The notes: generated from the letters alone by a model not told the origin. A stretch of DNA of 64,000 nt from JBFLYZ01 sp040756415 (GCA_040756415.1 JBFLYZ010000006.1:21019-85018); one strand, 5' to 3'; numbered from the stretch's first letter, positions 47,557 through 56,982 are shown. A program made the numbers and translations.

Positions 47557-49613
47557 ACCAGCAGCTTTTCCGTGATGATCGCATCCCCGATCTTTAAGCT
47601 GATAAAATAAACCCCGGGAGGATAGGCCGAAGTATCGAAGCTGATATCCTGTTTTCCTGAACCCAGCTCCCGCTCACCCATCGCCATCACTTCCTTCCCG
47701 AGCATATCATGAACCGTAAGTGAAACCTGCTGGGCAGTTGCCAGCGTAAAGGAAATGCCCGCACTGCCGCTTGCAGGATTGGGCGAAAGCGAAAATTCCA
47801 TTGCCGATCTGGTTTCGTCCAGGCCCAGCGGCCCGGCAATATGCACATCATCGATGTAGATGTTGTTGCCGCCCTTTGACGTGAAATGGAATTTGAACCG
47901 CACATTGTCATACATGGAATAGTTGTTCAGCGAAATGGTCTCCATTCTCCACTGTGAAATATTGTTCGGAACGAAAGGGGAGAACTGAGCGGGAACGGTT
48001 GCCAGGCCCGGACCTACTTCGGCATAGCGCAGTATCCAGGTCTTGCCGCAGTTATAGGAAAGGTACACCCGCAGCACGTCCTTGGAGGTGTCGCGTTGCG
48101 CAAAGGCCACTTTGAAGCGAAGGGACGGGTTAGTGATGGCCGTCAGGTCCACCGATGGGCTGATCAGCTCATCGTAATCATAGAACTCGTTGCTGATGTT
48201 ATTGATGTAGGCGCATGATGAGGGCGAATAGTAGGTGCTCGCCTGCTGCCAGGTAATGTTATTCGTGTCGCGAACGGTCCAGTCGCCATTGGATATGCCG
48301 TCAAAGCCATCGTAATACTGCCAGTTGCTGTGGGTGGCCGCGAGGGGGCTGACGATAATATGGCCGGTCTTGGTATAGGTGGATGTTCCGCTGCTGGTTC
48401 CCGCGGTAAGGCTTACGGAGTAGGTTCCGGGCGTAGCATAGGTGACCGTAGGGTTTTGCAGGGAAGACGATGAAGGTGTTCCCCCCGGGAAGCTCCAGCT
48501 CCACGAGGTGACAATGGCATTGGTAGACAGGTCGGTGAATGTAATGGAATCGCCAGCGCAAAGCATATACGAAGACTCTTTGAAAAAGGCCACCGGTATA
48601 CAGGGCGGCAAAGGCATGTCGGTGCCGGTGGCGCTGAGATTGGATGGCTGCCAGAGGTTATTGCGGTAACCTGCGCTGGAGTTGAGCGCGGCATCCGTGC
48701 GCGCGGCCTGGCCCGCGGTGAACATTTTCGAGCAGGTGGAGTAGTCCATATAGTTCTGCACGTTGTCCAGCTCGTTGCAGGTGCTCGCACTGAGATTGCA
48801 GGTCTGGCAGTTGCCCTTGGTATTCGGGGTGTCGCTTACCCCGTCATCAACCGAACAGTTGCCCGCGTCACCGCATGAATTGGAGCTGCCCCAGGTATGC
48901 GGAAGGTTGAAATAATGACCCAGCTCGTGGGTAAGGGTCCGCTTCGCGAAATTGCTTCCGCCAGAAGTGCCTATGCCACCGAACTGCGTGTGAAGCACCA
49001 CGATGCCTTCTCCGCCCGGAGGAGCGGTGCCGGGATAATACGCGTAACCGCCCGCACCAAAAGAGATGCTGGCCACCACCCATATGTTGAGGTACTTTGA
49101 ATTATCCCAACTGATGAGCTGCTTTACATTATCATCGGCCTCATAGGTAAGGGGCGACACGGTGCGGGTGATCCCGTTGGTGCAGTTGCCGTTGGGGTCT
49201 TTCTGCGCCAGGCGGAGCTGGATATTGCAGTTGCCGATGACGCTCTGAAAGGCCGGTATCACATCGGTGGTATCGGCATTCAGCTTCTGCAGGTCCTCGT
49301 TGGCGATGGAAATGGCATTGTACACCTGGGCGTCTGAAATATTCTCTGCTCCCCAGAAATGGATGATGTGTACCACCGTAGGTATGATCTTCGGGGCGCT
49401 GAGGCTTTGCTCACCCTGCCGCGAGCTGACGTATTGCTCGCAGAAATCGTCAAGCGCTTTCCGCTTTCCGGCTACGGAGGGGTCTTTCAGCAATTGTTGC
49501 TGGTACATGTGCTCCGTGCCGCAGGTCTTTTCGTTCTGCGCTGGCAGGGGATTAAAAAAAGCGAAGCCTGCCATGAGCAGGCCCGCGGTAATACGGTCAA
49601 AGGAACGCTTCAT
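47550..49613 (-). CDS. T9SS type A-sorted M43 metalloprotease (second of tandem pair)
   Basis: 687 residues. Signal peptide, a pro-region, an M43 (pappalysin-like) catalytic domain with HELGHYFNLPH at 229-239 and Met-turn NYMDYSTC, a PKD domain (~360-425; SITFTDLSTNAIVTSWSWSF), a jelly-roll/MAM-like domain (~440-595) and a type A T9SS tail (LSPNPASGSAGISFTLA ... YPPGVYFISLKIGDAIITEKLLVQ). Likely a secreted extracellular protease. Its ATG overlaps the upstream paralogue's stop by one base (TGATG), so it is translationally coupled. Convergent with trpS. Confidence 0.94.
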   Translation of the reverse strand: MKRSFDRITAGLLMAGFAFFNPLPAQNEKTCGTEHMYQQQLLKDPSVAGKRKALDDFCEQYVSSRQGEQSLSAPKIIPTVVHIIHFWGAENISDAQVYNAISIANEDLQKLNADTTDVIPAFQSVIGNCNIQLRLAQKDPNGNCTNGITRTVSPLTYEADDNVKQLISWDNSKYLNIWVVASISFGAGGYAYYPGTAPPGGEGIVVLHTQFGGIGTSGGSNFAKRTLTHELGHYFNLPHTWGSSNSCGDAGNCSVDDGVSDTPNTKGNCQTCNLSASTCNELDNVQNYMDYSTCSKMFTAGQAARTDAALNSSAGYRNNLWQPSNLSATGTDMPLPPCIPVAFFKESSYMLCAGDSITFTDLSTNAIVTSWSWSFPGGTPSSSSLQNPTVTYATPGTYSVSLTAGTSSGTSTYTKTGHIIVSPLAATHSNWQYYDGFDGISNGDWTVRDTNNITWQQASTYYSPSSCAYINNISNEFYDYDELISPSVDLTAITNPSLRFKVAFAQRDTSKDVLRVYLSYNCGKTWILRYAEVGPGLATVPAQFSPFVPNNISQWRMETISLNNYSMYDNVRFKFHFTSKGGNNIYIDDVHIAGPLGLDETRSAMEFSLSPNPASGSAGISFTLATAQQVSLTVHDMLGKEVMAMGERELGSGKQDISFDTSAYPPGVYFISLKIGDAIITEKLLVQ

Positions 49614-51709
49614 CAGTGTATAATGATTTTCCGTGTAATGACATTTCCATCGATAACGACCTTCAGCAGGTAGATACCCTTGCCCAGGGTGCCTTCCGGG
49701 TTGATCACAAAGCTGTGCTCTCCCGCCTTCAGGTGGCCTGAAAAGACGCTTTGTGTTTCCCTGCCGGTCATGTCATACAGCATGATGGCTGCCTGCGCGT
49801 CTGCCGGGAGCGTGAATGAAGCCACGGAAGAAGAGCTGCTGGGGTTGGGGTAAACAGCGAACCCGAGCTGCTGCTCGAGCTCTGTCCCGCCCAGCGGTCC
49901 GGAAACATTGATATCATCCAGGTAGATATGATTACCGCCATCACTCAGGAACTCGAATTTAAAGCGCACGTTCTGTTGTGTGGCGAAAGAGGTAAGCGAT
50001 ACGGTCTCCATTCTCCATTGCGTAACCTGGCTGGGCAGGAAAGGCGAGGTTTGCGCAGGCACGGTGGCCAGGTTGGTGCCCAGCTTGGTCATGCGCAGGG
50101 TCCAGGTCTGCCCGCAATTGGTGGAGACGAATACGCGAAGCCGGTCACCGTTGGAAGAGTTCTTCTGCGCGTAGGCCACCTTGAAATACAGGCTGGGGTT
50201 GTTGATCTGCGAGAGGTTCACCGATGGGCTGATCACTTCATCGATCTGTCCCGACATGGAGCTGACATTGTTGACCATGATGCAGTTGTTCGGAGAGTAA
50301 TACACGCCATTGGTGGTTTGCGCCCAGGTGTTGTTCCCGTTGGGATTGAGCACCCACCAGTCGTTGTTCGGTATGGGGCCGCCTACATCGAAGCCTTCGT
50401 AGAACTGCCAGCCGCTGTACATGGCCGTGGCGGGGCTTACGTAGACCACGTTGTTGATCGTTTTGGTATGGCTTCCGGCCGTATTGCTTACCGTGAGCGA
50501 AACGTTATATACTCCGGGCGTATTGTACACGACAAGGGGAGTAGAATCCGTAGAGGTGGAAGGCGTGCCGCCCGGGAAATTCCAGCTCCAGGAAGTGGGC
50601 TGGCCGTTATAAGCAATGCTGGTAAAACTCACGGAAGCGCCCGCGCAGATGAATCGGGTGGGCTGGGGCAGGAAATCGGCCTTGGGCGCACAGAGCACGG
50701 CCGGTGTGCCGTTGGTGCCGGTAAAGTTGAGGTTGGAAGGCGAAGGAATGTTCTGTCTTGTACCCGCCAGCGTGGCATCCATGATGGCCTTCTGCCCGGC
50801 CGTGAACAGGTTCAGGCAGTTGCCGTTCGAATAATCCATATAGTTCGGGTACATCTCACCATTCGCTCCCGTGTTCGTGCAGATATTGGCATCGTGAGGG
50901 AATGAAGGACAGCCGGAATTGGCGGCCTGTGCCTGCGGGGTGTCGGCCACAAAGTCGTTGCCGCAATTCGCATCGCCCCATACGTGACGCAGGCCCAGCC
51001 AGTGTCCCACTTCATGGGTCGCAACCCGTCCTACTTCGTAGGAGAAAGGCCCGAGCGGGGCTGTGCCGATAGAGCCTATGCAATCGTGGCGTATCATCAC
51101 CCCGTCAGTGGTGGGGCTTCCAAAGCCCGGAAACTGGGCATAACCCAGTATCACACCGCTGGTGCTTTCTATGCTCTTTACTACCCAAACGTTCAGGTAC
51201 CTGTTGCTGGGCCAGTAGCTCAGTGCCTTGGTGTTGTCGTTGGCGTTATTAGTCTGGGATGAGAAGATACGAACGATACCATCGGTACAGTTGCCGCTGG
51301 GATCCTTCTGGGCCAGCCTGAACTCGATATTGCAATTGGCGGCTACGGCAGCGAACGGGGCGGGAGTATTGACGGTATCGGGGTTGGCGCGGATAAAGTC
51401 CTCGTTGAGTATGCGGATCTGGTCGAGTATCTGGGCCTTGGAAATATTTTCAGCCCCGCCCTCGTGTATCACGTGGAACACCACGGGAATAACGCGCGGC
51501 ACGGATTGTGTGCTCTCCTGGGTCTTCAGCAGGGCATTTTCCGATATCTGCTGAAGCATCGCCTCGTAATCCTGATACTGCTGCCGGTATTCGGGATTGT
51601 TCTTCATCAGCTCCATGGCGTGTTCGTGGGTCCAGCATTTGTGAACCTCGTTCTGCCCGAAGGCCAGGGCGCAGGCAAGCAGGAGTGCCAGTGTAAGTGT
51701 TCTTTTCAT
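49613..51709 (-). CDS. T9SS type A-sorted M43 metalloprotease (first of tandem pair)
   Basis: 698 residues. Same layout as its downstream paralogue: signal peptide, pro-region, M43 domain with HEVGHWLGLRH and Met-turn NYMDYSNGNC, a PKD domain (ASVSFTSIAYNGQPTSWSWNF), a jelly-roll domain (EVISPSVNLSQINNPSLYFK) and a type A tail (FAVYPNPSSSSSVASFTL ... KGIYLLKVVIDGNVITRKIIIH). Zinc ligands are all present. The two copies agree over their whole length, so they arose by tandem duplication. The ATG at 51709 is used over TTG 51715; the upstream SDR stop lies 2 bases away. Confidence 0.94.
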   Translation of the reverse strand: MKRTLTLALLLACALAFGQNEVHKCWTHEHAMELMKNNPEYRQQYQDYEAMLQQISENALLKTQESTQSVPRVIPVVFHVIHEGGAENISKAQILDQIRILNEDFIRANPDTVNTPAPFAAVAANCNIEFRLAQKDPSGNCTDGIVRIFSSQTNNANDNTKALSYWPSNRYLNVWVVKSIESTSGVILGYAQFPGFGSPTTDGVMIRHDCIGSIGTAPLGPFSYEVGRVATHEVGHWLGLRHVWGDANCGNDFVADTPQAQAANSGCPSFPHDANICTNTGANGEMYPNYMDYSNGNCLNLFTAGQKAIMDATLAGTRQNIPSPSNLNFTGTNGTPAVLCAPKADFLPQPTRFICAGASVSFTSIAYNGQPTSWSWNFPGGTPSTSTDSTPLVVYNTPGVYNVSLTVSNTAGSHTKTINNVVYVSPATAMYSGWQFYEGFDVGGPIPNNDWWVLNPNGNNTWAQTTNGVYYSPNNCIMVNNVSSMSGQIDEVISPSVNLSQINNPSLYFKVAYAQKNSSNGDRLRVFVSTNCGQTWTLRMTKLGTNLATVPAQTSPFLPSQVTQWRMETVSLTSFATQQNVRFKFEFLSDGGNHIYLDDINVSGPLGGTELEQQLGFAVYPNPSSSSSVASFTLPADAQAAIMLYDMTGRETQSVFSGHLKAGEHSFVINPEGTLGKGIYLLKVVIDGNVITRKIIIH

Positions 51710-51711
51710 GA

Positions 51712-52431
51712 TCAATAATCTTTAACGGATAATACTACTTCGGGGATGGAATTTTGATTTGCTAATATATGAAAATATTTCTCGGCTACAAGGCGCGGAT
51801 CGGCCAGTTGCCCGGTGCTTTTATAATTAATGAAATCGCTCAGGCGGCTGAAATCCTCGCGGCTGGCCTGGCGTATATCCGTTTGCATCTGCGTTTCCAC
51901 CACGCCCGGGGCTATGGCGAATACGCGAAAACCGTAAGGCGCTGTGGTTTTCTGCTCTGCGTCCACCACCCGGCTGAACATGTCCAGCCCGGCCTTGGCG
52001 CTGCAGTACACGCTCCATCCATCGATGGGGTATTTACCTGCGCCAGAGCTTACGTTAACGATGATCTTTTCGGCAGCCACATCGCGGTAGGCCGCAATAA
52101 AGTTGTTCATAAGCAGGCCCGGGGCGACCAGGTTAAGGTTGAAGTCGGCTATCAGTTGCTCGTTCGACAGCCGGCCGGCCGGCTTTACCTGGCCAATGGC
52201 TCCGGCATTATTGATCAGGCAGATGCGTTGGGCTTGCTTATGTGTTTCGAAACGGAATTCCTTCACGGCAAGCGGATCGCTCAGGTCCATGGGGATATGC
52301 CTGTACCGCTCGTGTTTTATGCCCCCGCTGCGCGAAATGCCTGTAACGTGGTTACGTTCATCACTGAGCAGGTATTCGACCATGGCCCTGCCTATGCCGC
52401 GCGAGGTGCCGGTTATGTAGTAGTAGTTCAT
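51712..52431 (-). CDS. Short-chain dehydrogenase/reductase
   Basis: 239 residues. Classical SDR: cofactor loop YITGTSRGIGRAM (TGxxxGxG), structural LINNAGAIG (NNAG), catalytic Ser in VNVSSGAGKYPI and YCSAK (YxxxK). It reduces or oxidises an unknown carbonyl or alcohol using NAD(P). It resembles benzil reductase-like SDRs, but I would not name the substrate. It overlaps cystathionine gamma-synthase by 4 bases and sits just before the M43 gene, so the four genes share an mRNA. Confidence 0.92.
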   Translation of the reverse strand: MNYYYITGTSRGIGRAMVEYLLSDERNHVTGISRSGGIKHERYRHIPMDLSDPLAVKEFRFETHKQAQRICLINNAGAIGQVKPAGRLSNEQLIADFNLNLVAPGLLMNNFIAAYRDVAAEKIIVNVSSGAGKYPIDGWSVYCSAKAGLDMFSRVVDAEQKTTAPYGFRVFAIAPGVVETQMQTDIRQASREDFSRLSDFINYKSTGQLADPRLVAEKYFHILANQNSIPEVVLSVKDY

Positions 52432-53570
52432 GCGTCAAGGGCTTGTTGGAGATCGGCCAGCAGGTCCTCAGCGTCTTCAATGCCCACGCTCAGGCGGAGA
52501 AGCGTATCGGTAACGCCCACGCGTTCGCGTTCGGCCTTCGGGATAGAGGCATGGGTCATGGTAGCAGGATGGTTGACCAGCGATTCTACTCCGCCCAGCG
52601 ACTCGGCCAGTGAAAATACTTTGAAGGAAGAAGCCAGCCTGAAAGTGCTTTCAAGGCTGGCGCCTTTCAGGGTGAATGAGATCATGCCCCCGAAGTCGCG
52701 CATCTGTTTTTTGGCTATATCGTGATTCGGGTGATCGGCAAACCCCGGCCAGTATAGTTTATCCACTTTGGGATGAGCTTTCAGGAATTCGGCCATTTTC
52801 CTGCCGTTAAAGCAGTGGCGCTCCATACGCACGTGAAGGGTCTTAAGCCCGCGCAGCACCAGGAAAGAATCCATCGGCCCCGGGTTGGCTCCGCAGGCGT
52901 TGAGGATAAAGGCCAGTTGCTCGTGCAGCTTTTCATCGTTCGTGCAGAGCGCGCCCATCACCACATCGCTGTGCCCGCCCAGGTATTTGGTAGCCGAATG
53001 CATTACGATGTCGGCACCCAGGTCCAGGGGGTTCTGCAGGTAAGGCGATGCGAACGTGTTGTCGACAACAAACATCATGTTGCCGGCCCTGGCCAGCTTC
53101 GCGCAGGCCGCAATATCGATCACCTGCATGGTGGGGTTGGTGGGGGTTTCCACCCACAGCAGTTTGGTCTTTTCGTTGATGTGTTTCCTGACCGAGCTGA
53201 GGTCCTTCAGGTCGATAAAATGAAACCTGATCCCATACTGCGCGAACACTTTGGTGAACATGCGGTAGGTGCCCCCATACAGGTCATCGCCCGTGATCAC
53301 CTCATCGCCCGGCTTAAGCAGCTTGGCCACCGCATCGGTAGCGCCCATGCCGCTCGAAAAGCACAGGCCGTAGCGGGCATTCTCAAGGGCCGCAATACAT
53401 TTTTCCAACGCCACCCGCGTGGGATTTTTGCCCCGCGCATAGGCATAGCCCTTGTGCTTGCCGGGCGATTCCTGCACGTACGTGGTGGTCTGGTAGATGG
53501 GGGTCATGATAGCTCCCGTTGAGGGATCGGGTTCCTGCCCCGCATGGATCACTTTGGTTCCGAACTTCAT
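52428..53570 (-). CDS. Cystathionine gamma-synthase/gamma-lyase family PLP enzyme
   Basis: 380 residues, full length. Cys/Met metabolism PLP enzyme. Seen: MKFGTKVIHAGQEPDPSTGA, PIYQTTTYVQESPGKHKGY, YARGKNPTRVALEKCIAALE, WVETPTNPTMQVIDI (Asp binding PLP), PLP-Lys in MHSATKYLGGHSDVVMGA and FSLAESLGGVESLVNHPATM. Synthase versus lyase cannot be decided from motifs. Start ATG 53570 begins the fold. It is the first gene of a four-gene minus operon whose later members are an SDR and two secreted proteases, an odd pairing. Confidence 0.94.
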   Translation of the reverse strand: MKFGTKVIHAGQEPDPSTGAIMTPIYQTTTYVQESPGKHKGYAYARGKNPTRVALEKCIAALENARYGLCFSSGMGATDAVAKLLKPGDEVITGDDLYGGTYRMFTKVFAQYGIRFHFIDLKDLSSVRKHINEKTKLLWVETPTNPTMQVIDIAACAKLARAGNMMFVVDNTFASPYLQNPLDLGADIVMHSATKYLGGHSDVVMGALCTNDEKLHEQLAFILNACGANPGPMDSFLVLRGLKTLHVRMERHCFNGRKMAEFLKAHPKVDKLYWPGFADHPNHDIAKKQMRDFGGMISFTLKGASLESTFRLASSFKVFSLAESLGGVESLVNHPATMTHASIPKAERERVGVTDTLLRLSVGIEDAEDLLADLQQALDA

Positions 53571-53624
53571 ATGTCTGCATGTTAGGGCCAAGACACAGCT
53601 CGCCCGTGGAGGCACGAATATAGC

Positions 53625-53632
53625 AAAATCAG
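53625..53632 (-). promoter_or_regulatory. -7 box (TATATTCG) of the cystathionine gamma-synthase operon
   Basis: One base from consensus on the minus strand, 54 bases before ATG 53570. The likely first promoter of the four-gene operon. Confidence 0.4.
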
Positions 53633-53657
53633 CACGAAGGCGGAGCCGGGTGAAAGC

Positions 53658-53688
53658 TTGAAGCATTAACGTATCATTTGTAACTTCG
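53658..53688 (+). promoter_or_regulatory. Promoter TTG-N20-TAACTTCG
   Basis: TTG (53658-53660), 20 bases, then TAACTTCG (53681-53688), one base from the -7 consensus; the ATG at 53712 follows after 23 bases. Confidence 0.5.
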
Positions 53689-53711
53689 CGCCAGCCCTTT
53701 ATCGCCACGGC

Positions 53712-54068
53712 ATGAAAAAAATCTACTACCTGTCTTCCTGCGATACCTGCGCCAGGATCATCAAGGAACTCAAGATCTCGCCAAAGAATTTCAAAATGCA
53801 GGATATCAAGACGGACAAGATCACGCCCGAACAGCTCGATGAGATGAAGCAGCTCTCCGGGAGCTACGAATCCCTGTTCAGCCGCGTGGCGCTGAAGTTC
53901 CGCGCCTGGGGCCTGAACAAAAAGGAGCTGACGGAAAAGGATTACCGGAAATATATACTGGAGGAGTACACATTTCTCAGGCGCCCGGTCATCCTGATCG
54001 GGAAAAAGATCTTCATCGGGAATGCGCCAAGCAATATCGAAGCGGTAAGGGAGGAACTGGGCCGGTGA
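53712..54068 (+). CDS. ArsC/Spx-like thioredoxin-fold protein
   Basis: 118 residues. ArsC family fold (glutaredoxin-like) with SSCDTCARIIKELKI (CxxC) near the N-terminus and ITPEQLDEMKQLSGSYESLF, RRPVILIGKKIFIGN, as in Spx/YffB/arsenate reductase relatives. No ars genes are nearby, so arsenate reduction is not supported; a redox or regulatory role is equally likely. Its TGA overlaps the GTG of the EamA gene. Confidence 0.88.
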   Translation: MKKIYYLSSCDTCARIIKELKISPKNFKMQDIKTDKITPEQLDEMKQLSGSYESLFSRVALKFRAWGLNKKELTEKDYRKYILEEYTFLRRPVILIGKKIFIGNAPSNIEAVREELGR

Positions 54069-54955
54069 ATAAAACCCTGAGCGCGCACATCGCCCTGTTC
54101 CTGGCCCAGGCGCTTTACGCGGCCAGCTTTCCTATCGCCAAGGTGGTGATGGAGGTTATTCCTTATAATGTGCTGGTGATATTGCGGGTAAGCGGTGCCG
54201 TTCTGCTCTTCTGGCTTTCATCGCTTCTGGTCCGTGAAAAGACCGAAAGGAAAGACCTGCCGCGGCTTGTACTTCTGGCTGTTTTCGGTGTGGCCGTCAA
54301 TCAGTCGCTTTTCCTTAAGGGGCTTGACCTCACCTCGCCCATCGATGCGGCCATTATGATGATCACCACCCCCATACTGGTGCTGATCATCGCCAGCCTG
54401 GTGATACGCGAGCGGATCACGCTGCTGCGCTTTGCGGGCATCGTGATCGGCTTCTCCGGAGCGGCCTACCTTGTTTACCAGAACATAGGCCCCGTTAATA
54501 AGGAATCGTCTTTTCTGGGCGACCTGTACGTATTCCTTAACGCGCTTTCCTGGGGCACATACCTGGTGCTGGTTAAGCCCCTGATGCAGAAGTACCATAC
54601 GGTCACCATCCTGAAATGGGTATTTCTCTTCGGCTTGCCCATGGTGCTTCCCTTCGGCATCGCTGATGCGACCGCGTTCGACTGGGATACGCTGGCAGCG
54701 GAGATCATGCTGCTGGCGGGCTTCATCGTAGTGTTCACCACGTTTGTCGCTTACCTGCTCAATACCTACTCGCTCAAGGAGCTGAGCCCTTCCATTGTCA
54801 GCGCCTATATTTACCTGCAGCCCCTGCTCACCGCGCTGATCGCCATTTTTGTTTTCAGGAACGATGAGCTCACCTGGCAGAAAGCGGTATCGGCCCTGCT
54901 GATCTTTACGGGAGTATACCTGGTGAGCAGGAAGGCCGGCAAGCAGAAAGAATGA
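54065..54955 (+). CDS. EamA family transporter
   Basis: 296 residues. Ten transmembrane helices in two EamA repeats (~5-140 and ~150-290), as in drug/metabolite transporters: ALYAASFPIAKVVMEVIPYN, LKGLDLTSPIDAAIMMITTP, LFGLPMVLPFGIADA, and SIVSAYIYLQPLLTALIAIF, with the second repeat's LTWQKAVSALLIFTGVYLV. Probably exports a small metabolite; the substrate cannot be inferred. Starts with GTG at 54065 overlapping the upstream stop. Confidence 0.92.
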   Translation: MNKTLSAHIALFLAQALYAASFPIAKVVMEVIPYNVLVILRVSGAVLLFWLSSLLVREKTERKDLPRLVLLAVFGVAVNQSLFLKGLDLTSPIDAAIMMITTPILVLIIASLVIRERITLLRFAGIVIGFSGAAYLVYQNIGPVNKESSFLGDLYVFLNALSWGTYLVLVKPLMQKYHTVTILKWVFLFGLPMVLPFGIADATAFDWDTLAAEIMLLAGFIVVFTTFVAYLLNTYSLKELSPSIVSAYIYLQPLLTALIAIFVFRNDELTWQKAVSALLIFTGVYLVSRKAGKQKE

Positions 54956-54956
54956 T

Positions 54957-54964
54957 TACATTTG
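54957..54964 (+). promoter_or_regulatory. -7 box (TACATTTG) of yicC
   Basis: Exact TAnnTTTG immediately after the EamA stop, 16 bases before ATG 54981; likely the promoter of yicC-gmk-nadD. Confidence 0.5.
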
Positions 54965-54980
54965 GTTAAAATAATTCGTT

Positions 54981-55844
54981 ATGATCCACTCCATGACCGG
55001 CTTCGGCAAGGCTAGCGCTGAGATCGGGGGAAAAAAGATCACGGTCGAGATACGTTCGCTCAACAGCAAGCAGCTCGACCTGAACATGCGCCTCTCGTCC
55101 TATTTCAGGGATAAGGAGAACGAGATCCGCCAGGAGATATCGCGTGTAGCCGGAAGAGGGAAGGTCGATTTCGCGATCTACAGCGAGCAGGTGGACCAGT
55201 TGCCAACGGCAACGGTCAATCGCCCGCTGGCCAGGACCTATTACCGCGAGCTGAGCGCCCTGGCCAAGGAATTAAAGCTCACGGGTGGCGATATGCTCGG
55301 CCTTATATTGAAAATGCCGGATGTGTTCAAGACCGAGAAGGAGGAGCTGAGCGAGAAGGAATGGAAGATCGCCCGCCAGTGCATCAGCAAGGCGCTTGCC
55401 GGTTTTGCGCGTTTCCGGGCCGATGAGGGGAAAACACTGGGCCGGGACCTGTCCGAACGGGTGGCGGGTATCAGGCGCCTGCTGGATGAGGTGGAGCAAC
55501 TGGACATAAAAAGAATACCGGCCGTGCGCGAACGCCTGCGCAGGAGCGTGGAAGAGCTCAGGGAGAAAGTGGACGAGAACCGCTTCGAACAGGAGCTGGT
55601 CTATTATATCGAGAAGCTGGATATCACCGAAGAGAAGGTAAGGCTCAGAACGCATTGCGATTACTTTATCGCCACGATGAAGGAAGAATCCCCGGGGCGA
55701 AAGCTGGGGTTCATCTCGCAGGAAATCGGCCGCGAGATCAACACCATCGGCTCTAAAGCGAATGACGCGGGTATACAGCAGCGGGTGGTACAGATGAAAG
55801 ACGAACTGGAAAAGATCAAGGAACAGCTCAACAACGTATTATGA
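54981..55844 (+). CDS. yicC: YicC family endoribonuclease
   Basis: 287 residues. YicC/YloC family, shown in other bacteria to be an endoribonuclease. Seen: MIHSMTGFGKASAEIGGKK at the start, SLNSKQLDLNMRLSSYFRDK and, at the C-terminus, HCDYFIATMKEESPGRKLGF, FISQEIGREINTIGSKANDA (conserved DUF1732 region). A long charged helical middle separates them. It overlaps gmk by 4 bases (ATGA), the usual yicC-gmk pairing. Confidence 0.95.
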   Translation: MIHSMTGFGKASAEIGGKKITVEIRSLNSKQLDLNMRLSSYFRDKENEIRQEISRVAGRGKVDFAIYSEQVDQLPTATVNRPLARTYYRELSALAKELKLTGGDMLGLILKMPDVFKTEKEELSEKEWKIARQCISKALAGFARFRADEGKTLGRDLSERVAGIRRLLDEVEQLDIKRIPAVRERLRRSVEELREKVDENRFEQELVYYIEKLDITEEKVRLRTHCDYFIATMKEESPGRKLGFISQEIGREINTIGSKANDAGIQQRVVQMKDELEKIKEQLNNVL

Positions 55845-56413
55845 CACAGGAGGGTAAACTGATCATATTTTCGGCTCCCAGCGGTGCGGGCAAAACCACC
55901 ATCGTGCACCACCTGCTTGAAAAGTTCCCCGATCGCCTCGAGTTTTCCGTATCGGCTACCAGCCGGCCCATACGGGGCGATGAGGCCGAAGGCGTGGATT
56001 ATTATTTCATATCGCTGGAGGAATTCAAAAAAAAGATAGCGGATGGCGAGTTCATCGAGTACGAGGAGGTATACAAAGGACATTATTACGGGACCCTGCA
56101 GAAGGAGCTGTGGAGGATATGGCGCAAAGGCAAGCATGTGATCTTTGACGTGGATGTGAAAGGCGGGCTCAACCTCAAGAACCAGTTCGGCCCCCGCGCC
56201 CTGGCGGTATTCGTCATGCCCCCCTCGCTTAAAAGCCTGGAAGACCGCCTGAGAAAACGCGAAACGGAAACGCCCGAGAGCATAGCCAGGCGTATGGCCA
56301 GGGCTCCGCGCGAAATAGAAGAGGCAAAGAATTTCGATATCATTCTGAAGAACGACAGCCTGCCGCAGGCCTTTGCGGAAGCGGAAAAAATCGTGGGCGG
56401 TTTTTTAACATGA
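55841..56413 (+). CDS. gmk: Guanylate kinase
   Basis: 190 residues. GMP to GDP, in purine nucleotide synthesis. Seen: P-loop FSAPSGAGKTTIVHHLL, SATSRPIRGDEAEGVDYYFI (GMP-binding), EVYKGHYYGT and VDVKGGLNLK, and the lid RLRKRETETPESIARRM. Full length. It overlaps yicC and nadD by 4 bases each, forming one tightly packed unit. Confidence 0.98.
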   Translation: MTQEGKLIIFSAPSGAGKTTIVHHLLEKFPDRLEFSVSATSRPIRGDEAEGVDYYFISLEEFKKKIADGEFIEYEEVYKGHYYGTLQKELWRIWRKGKHVIFDVDVKGGLNLKNQFGPRALAVFVMPPSLKSLEDRLRKRETETPESIARRMARAPREIEEAKNFDIILKNDSLPQAFAEAEKIVGGFLT

Positions 56414-56982
56414 AGGTGGGTCTTTTCTTTGGCTCGTTCAACCCGGTGCATATAGGCCACATGGCCATAGCCAATTACATGCTCGCCTTCACCGGCCTGG
56501 AAAAGATCTGGTTCGTGGTGTCACCGCACAACCCGCTTAAAAGCAAAGAAAGCCTCTTGCCCGACAAGCAGCGCCTGCGCATGGTGCGCGAGGCGATAGG
56601 GGATTTTGCCGGTTTTCGCGCCAGCGATATCGAGTTCGGCCTTCCCCGGCCATCCTATACCATCGATACGCTGGCCTACCTGAAAGAGAAGTTTCCGAAC
56701 GAGGAGTTCGCGCTGATCATGGGCAGCGATAACCTGCAGACCCTGCATAAATGGAAGAATTACGAGGCGCTCATGAACGGCCACGATATTTATGTTTATC
56801 CCCGCCTGGGAAGCCCTCCGGCCCATGTCGCCCATCCGCGGGTAAAGATCACGCAGGCCCCGGTCATGGAGATATCCTCCACCTTCATACGGGAAGCGAT
56901 AAGGAATAAAAGAGACGTGCGTTATTTCCTGCCGGAAGCAGTATGGAAATACATAGCGGAGATGCGCTTTTACCTGGAATGA
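56410..56982 (+). CDS. nadD: Nicotinate-nucleotide adenylyltransferase
   Basis: 190 residues. Makes nicotinate adenine dinucleotide in NAD synthesis. Seen: GLFFGSFNPVHIGHMAIANY (GxFxPxHxGH), PSYTIDTLAYLKEKFP, IMGSDNLQTLHKWKN and the ISSTFIREAIRN motif. Length matches bacterial NadD. Its stop touches that of the convergent purQ. Last gene of the yicC-gmk-nadD unit. Confidence 0.97.
   Translation: MKVGLFFGSFNPVHIGHMAIANYMLAFTGLEKIWFVVSPHNPLKSKESLLPDKQRLRMVREAIGDFAGFRASDIEFGLPRPSYTIDTLAYLKEKFPNEEFALIMGSDNLQTLHKWKNYEALMNGHDIYVYPRLGSPPAHVAHPRVKITQAPVMEISSTFIREAIRNKRDVRYFLPEAVWKYIAEMRFYLE

Noticed and set aside
53712..54068. Arsenic resistance operon
   Set aside because: The ArsC-like protein has no arsR, arsB or acr3 neighbour; the fold is shared with Spx-type redox proteins.
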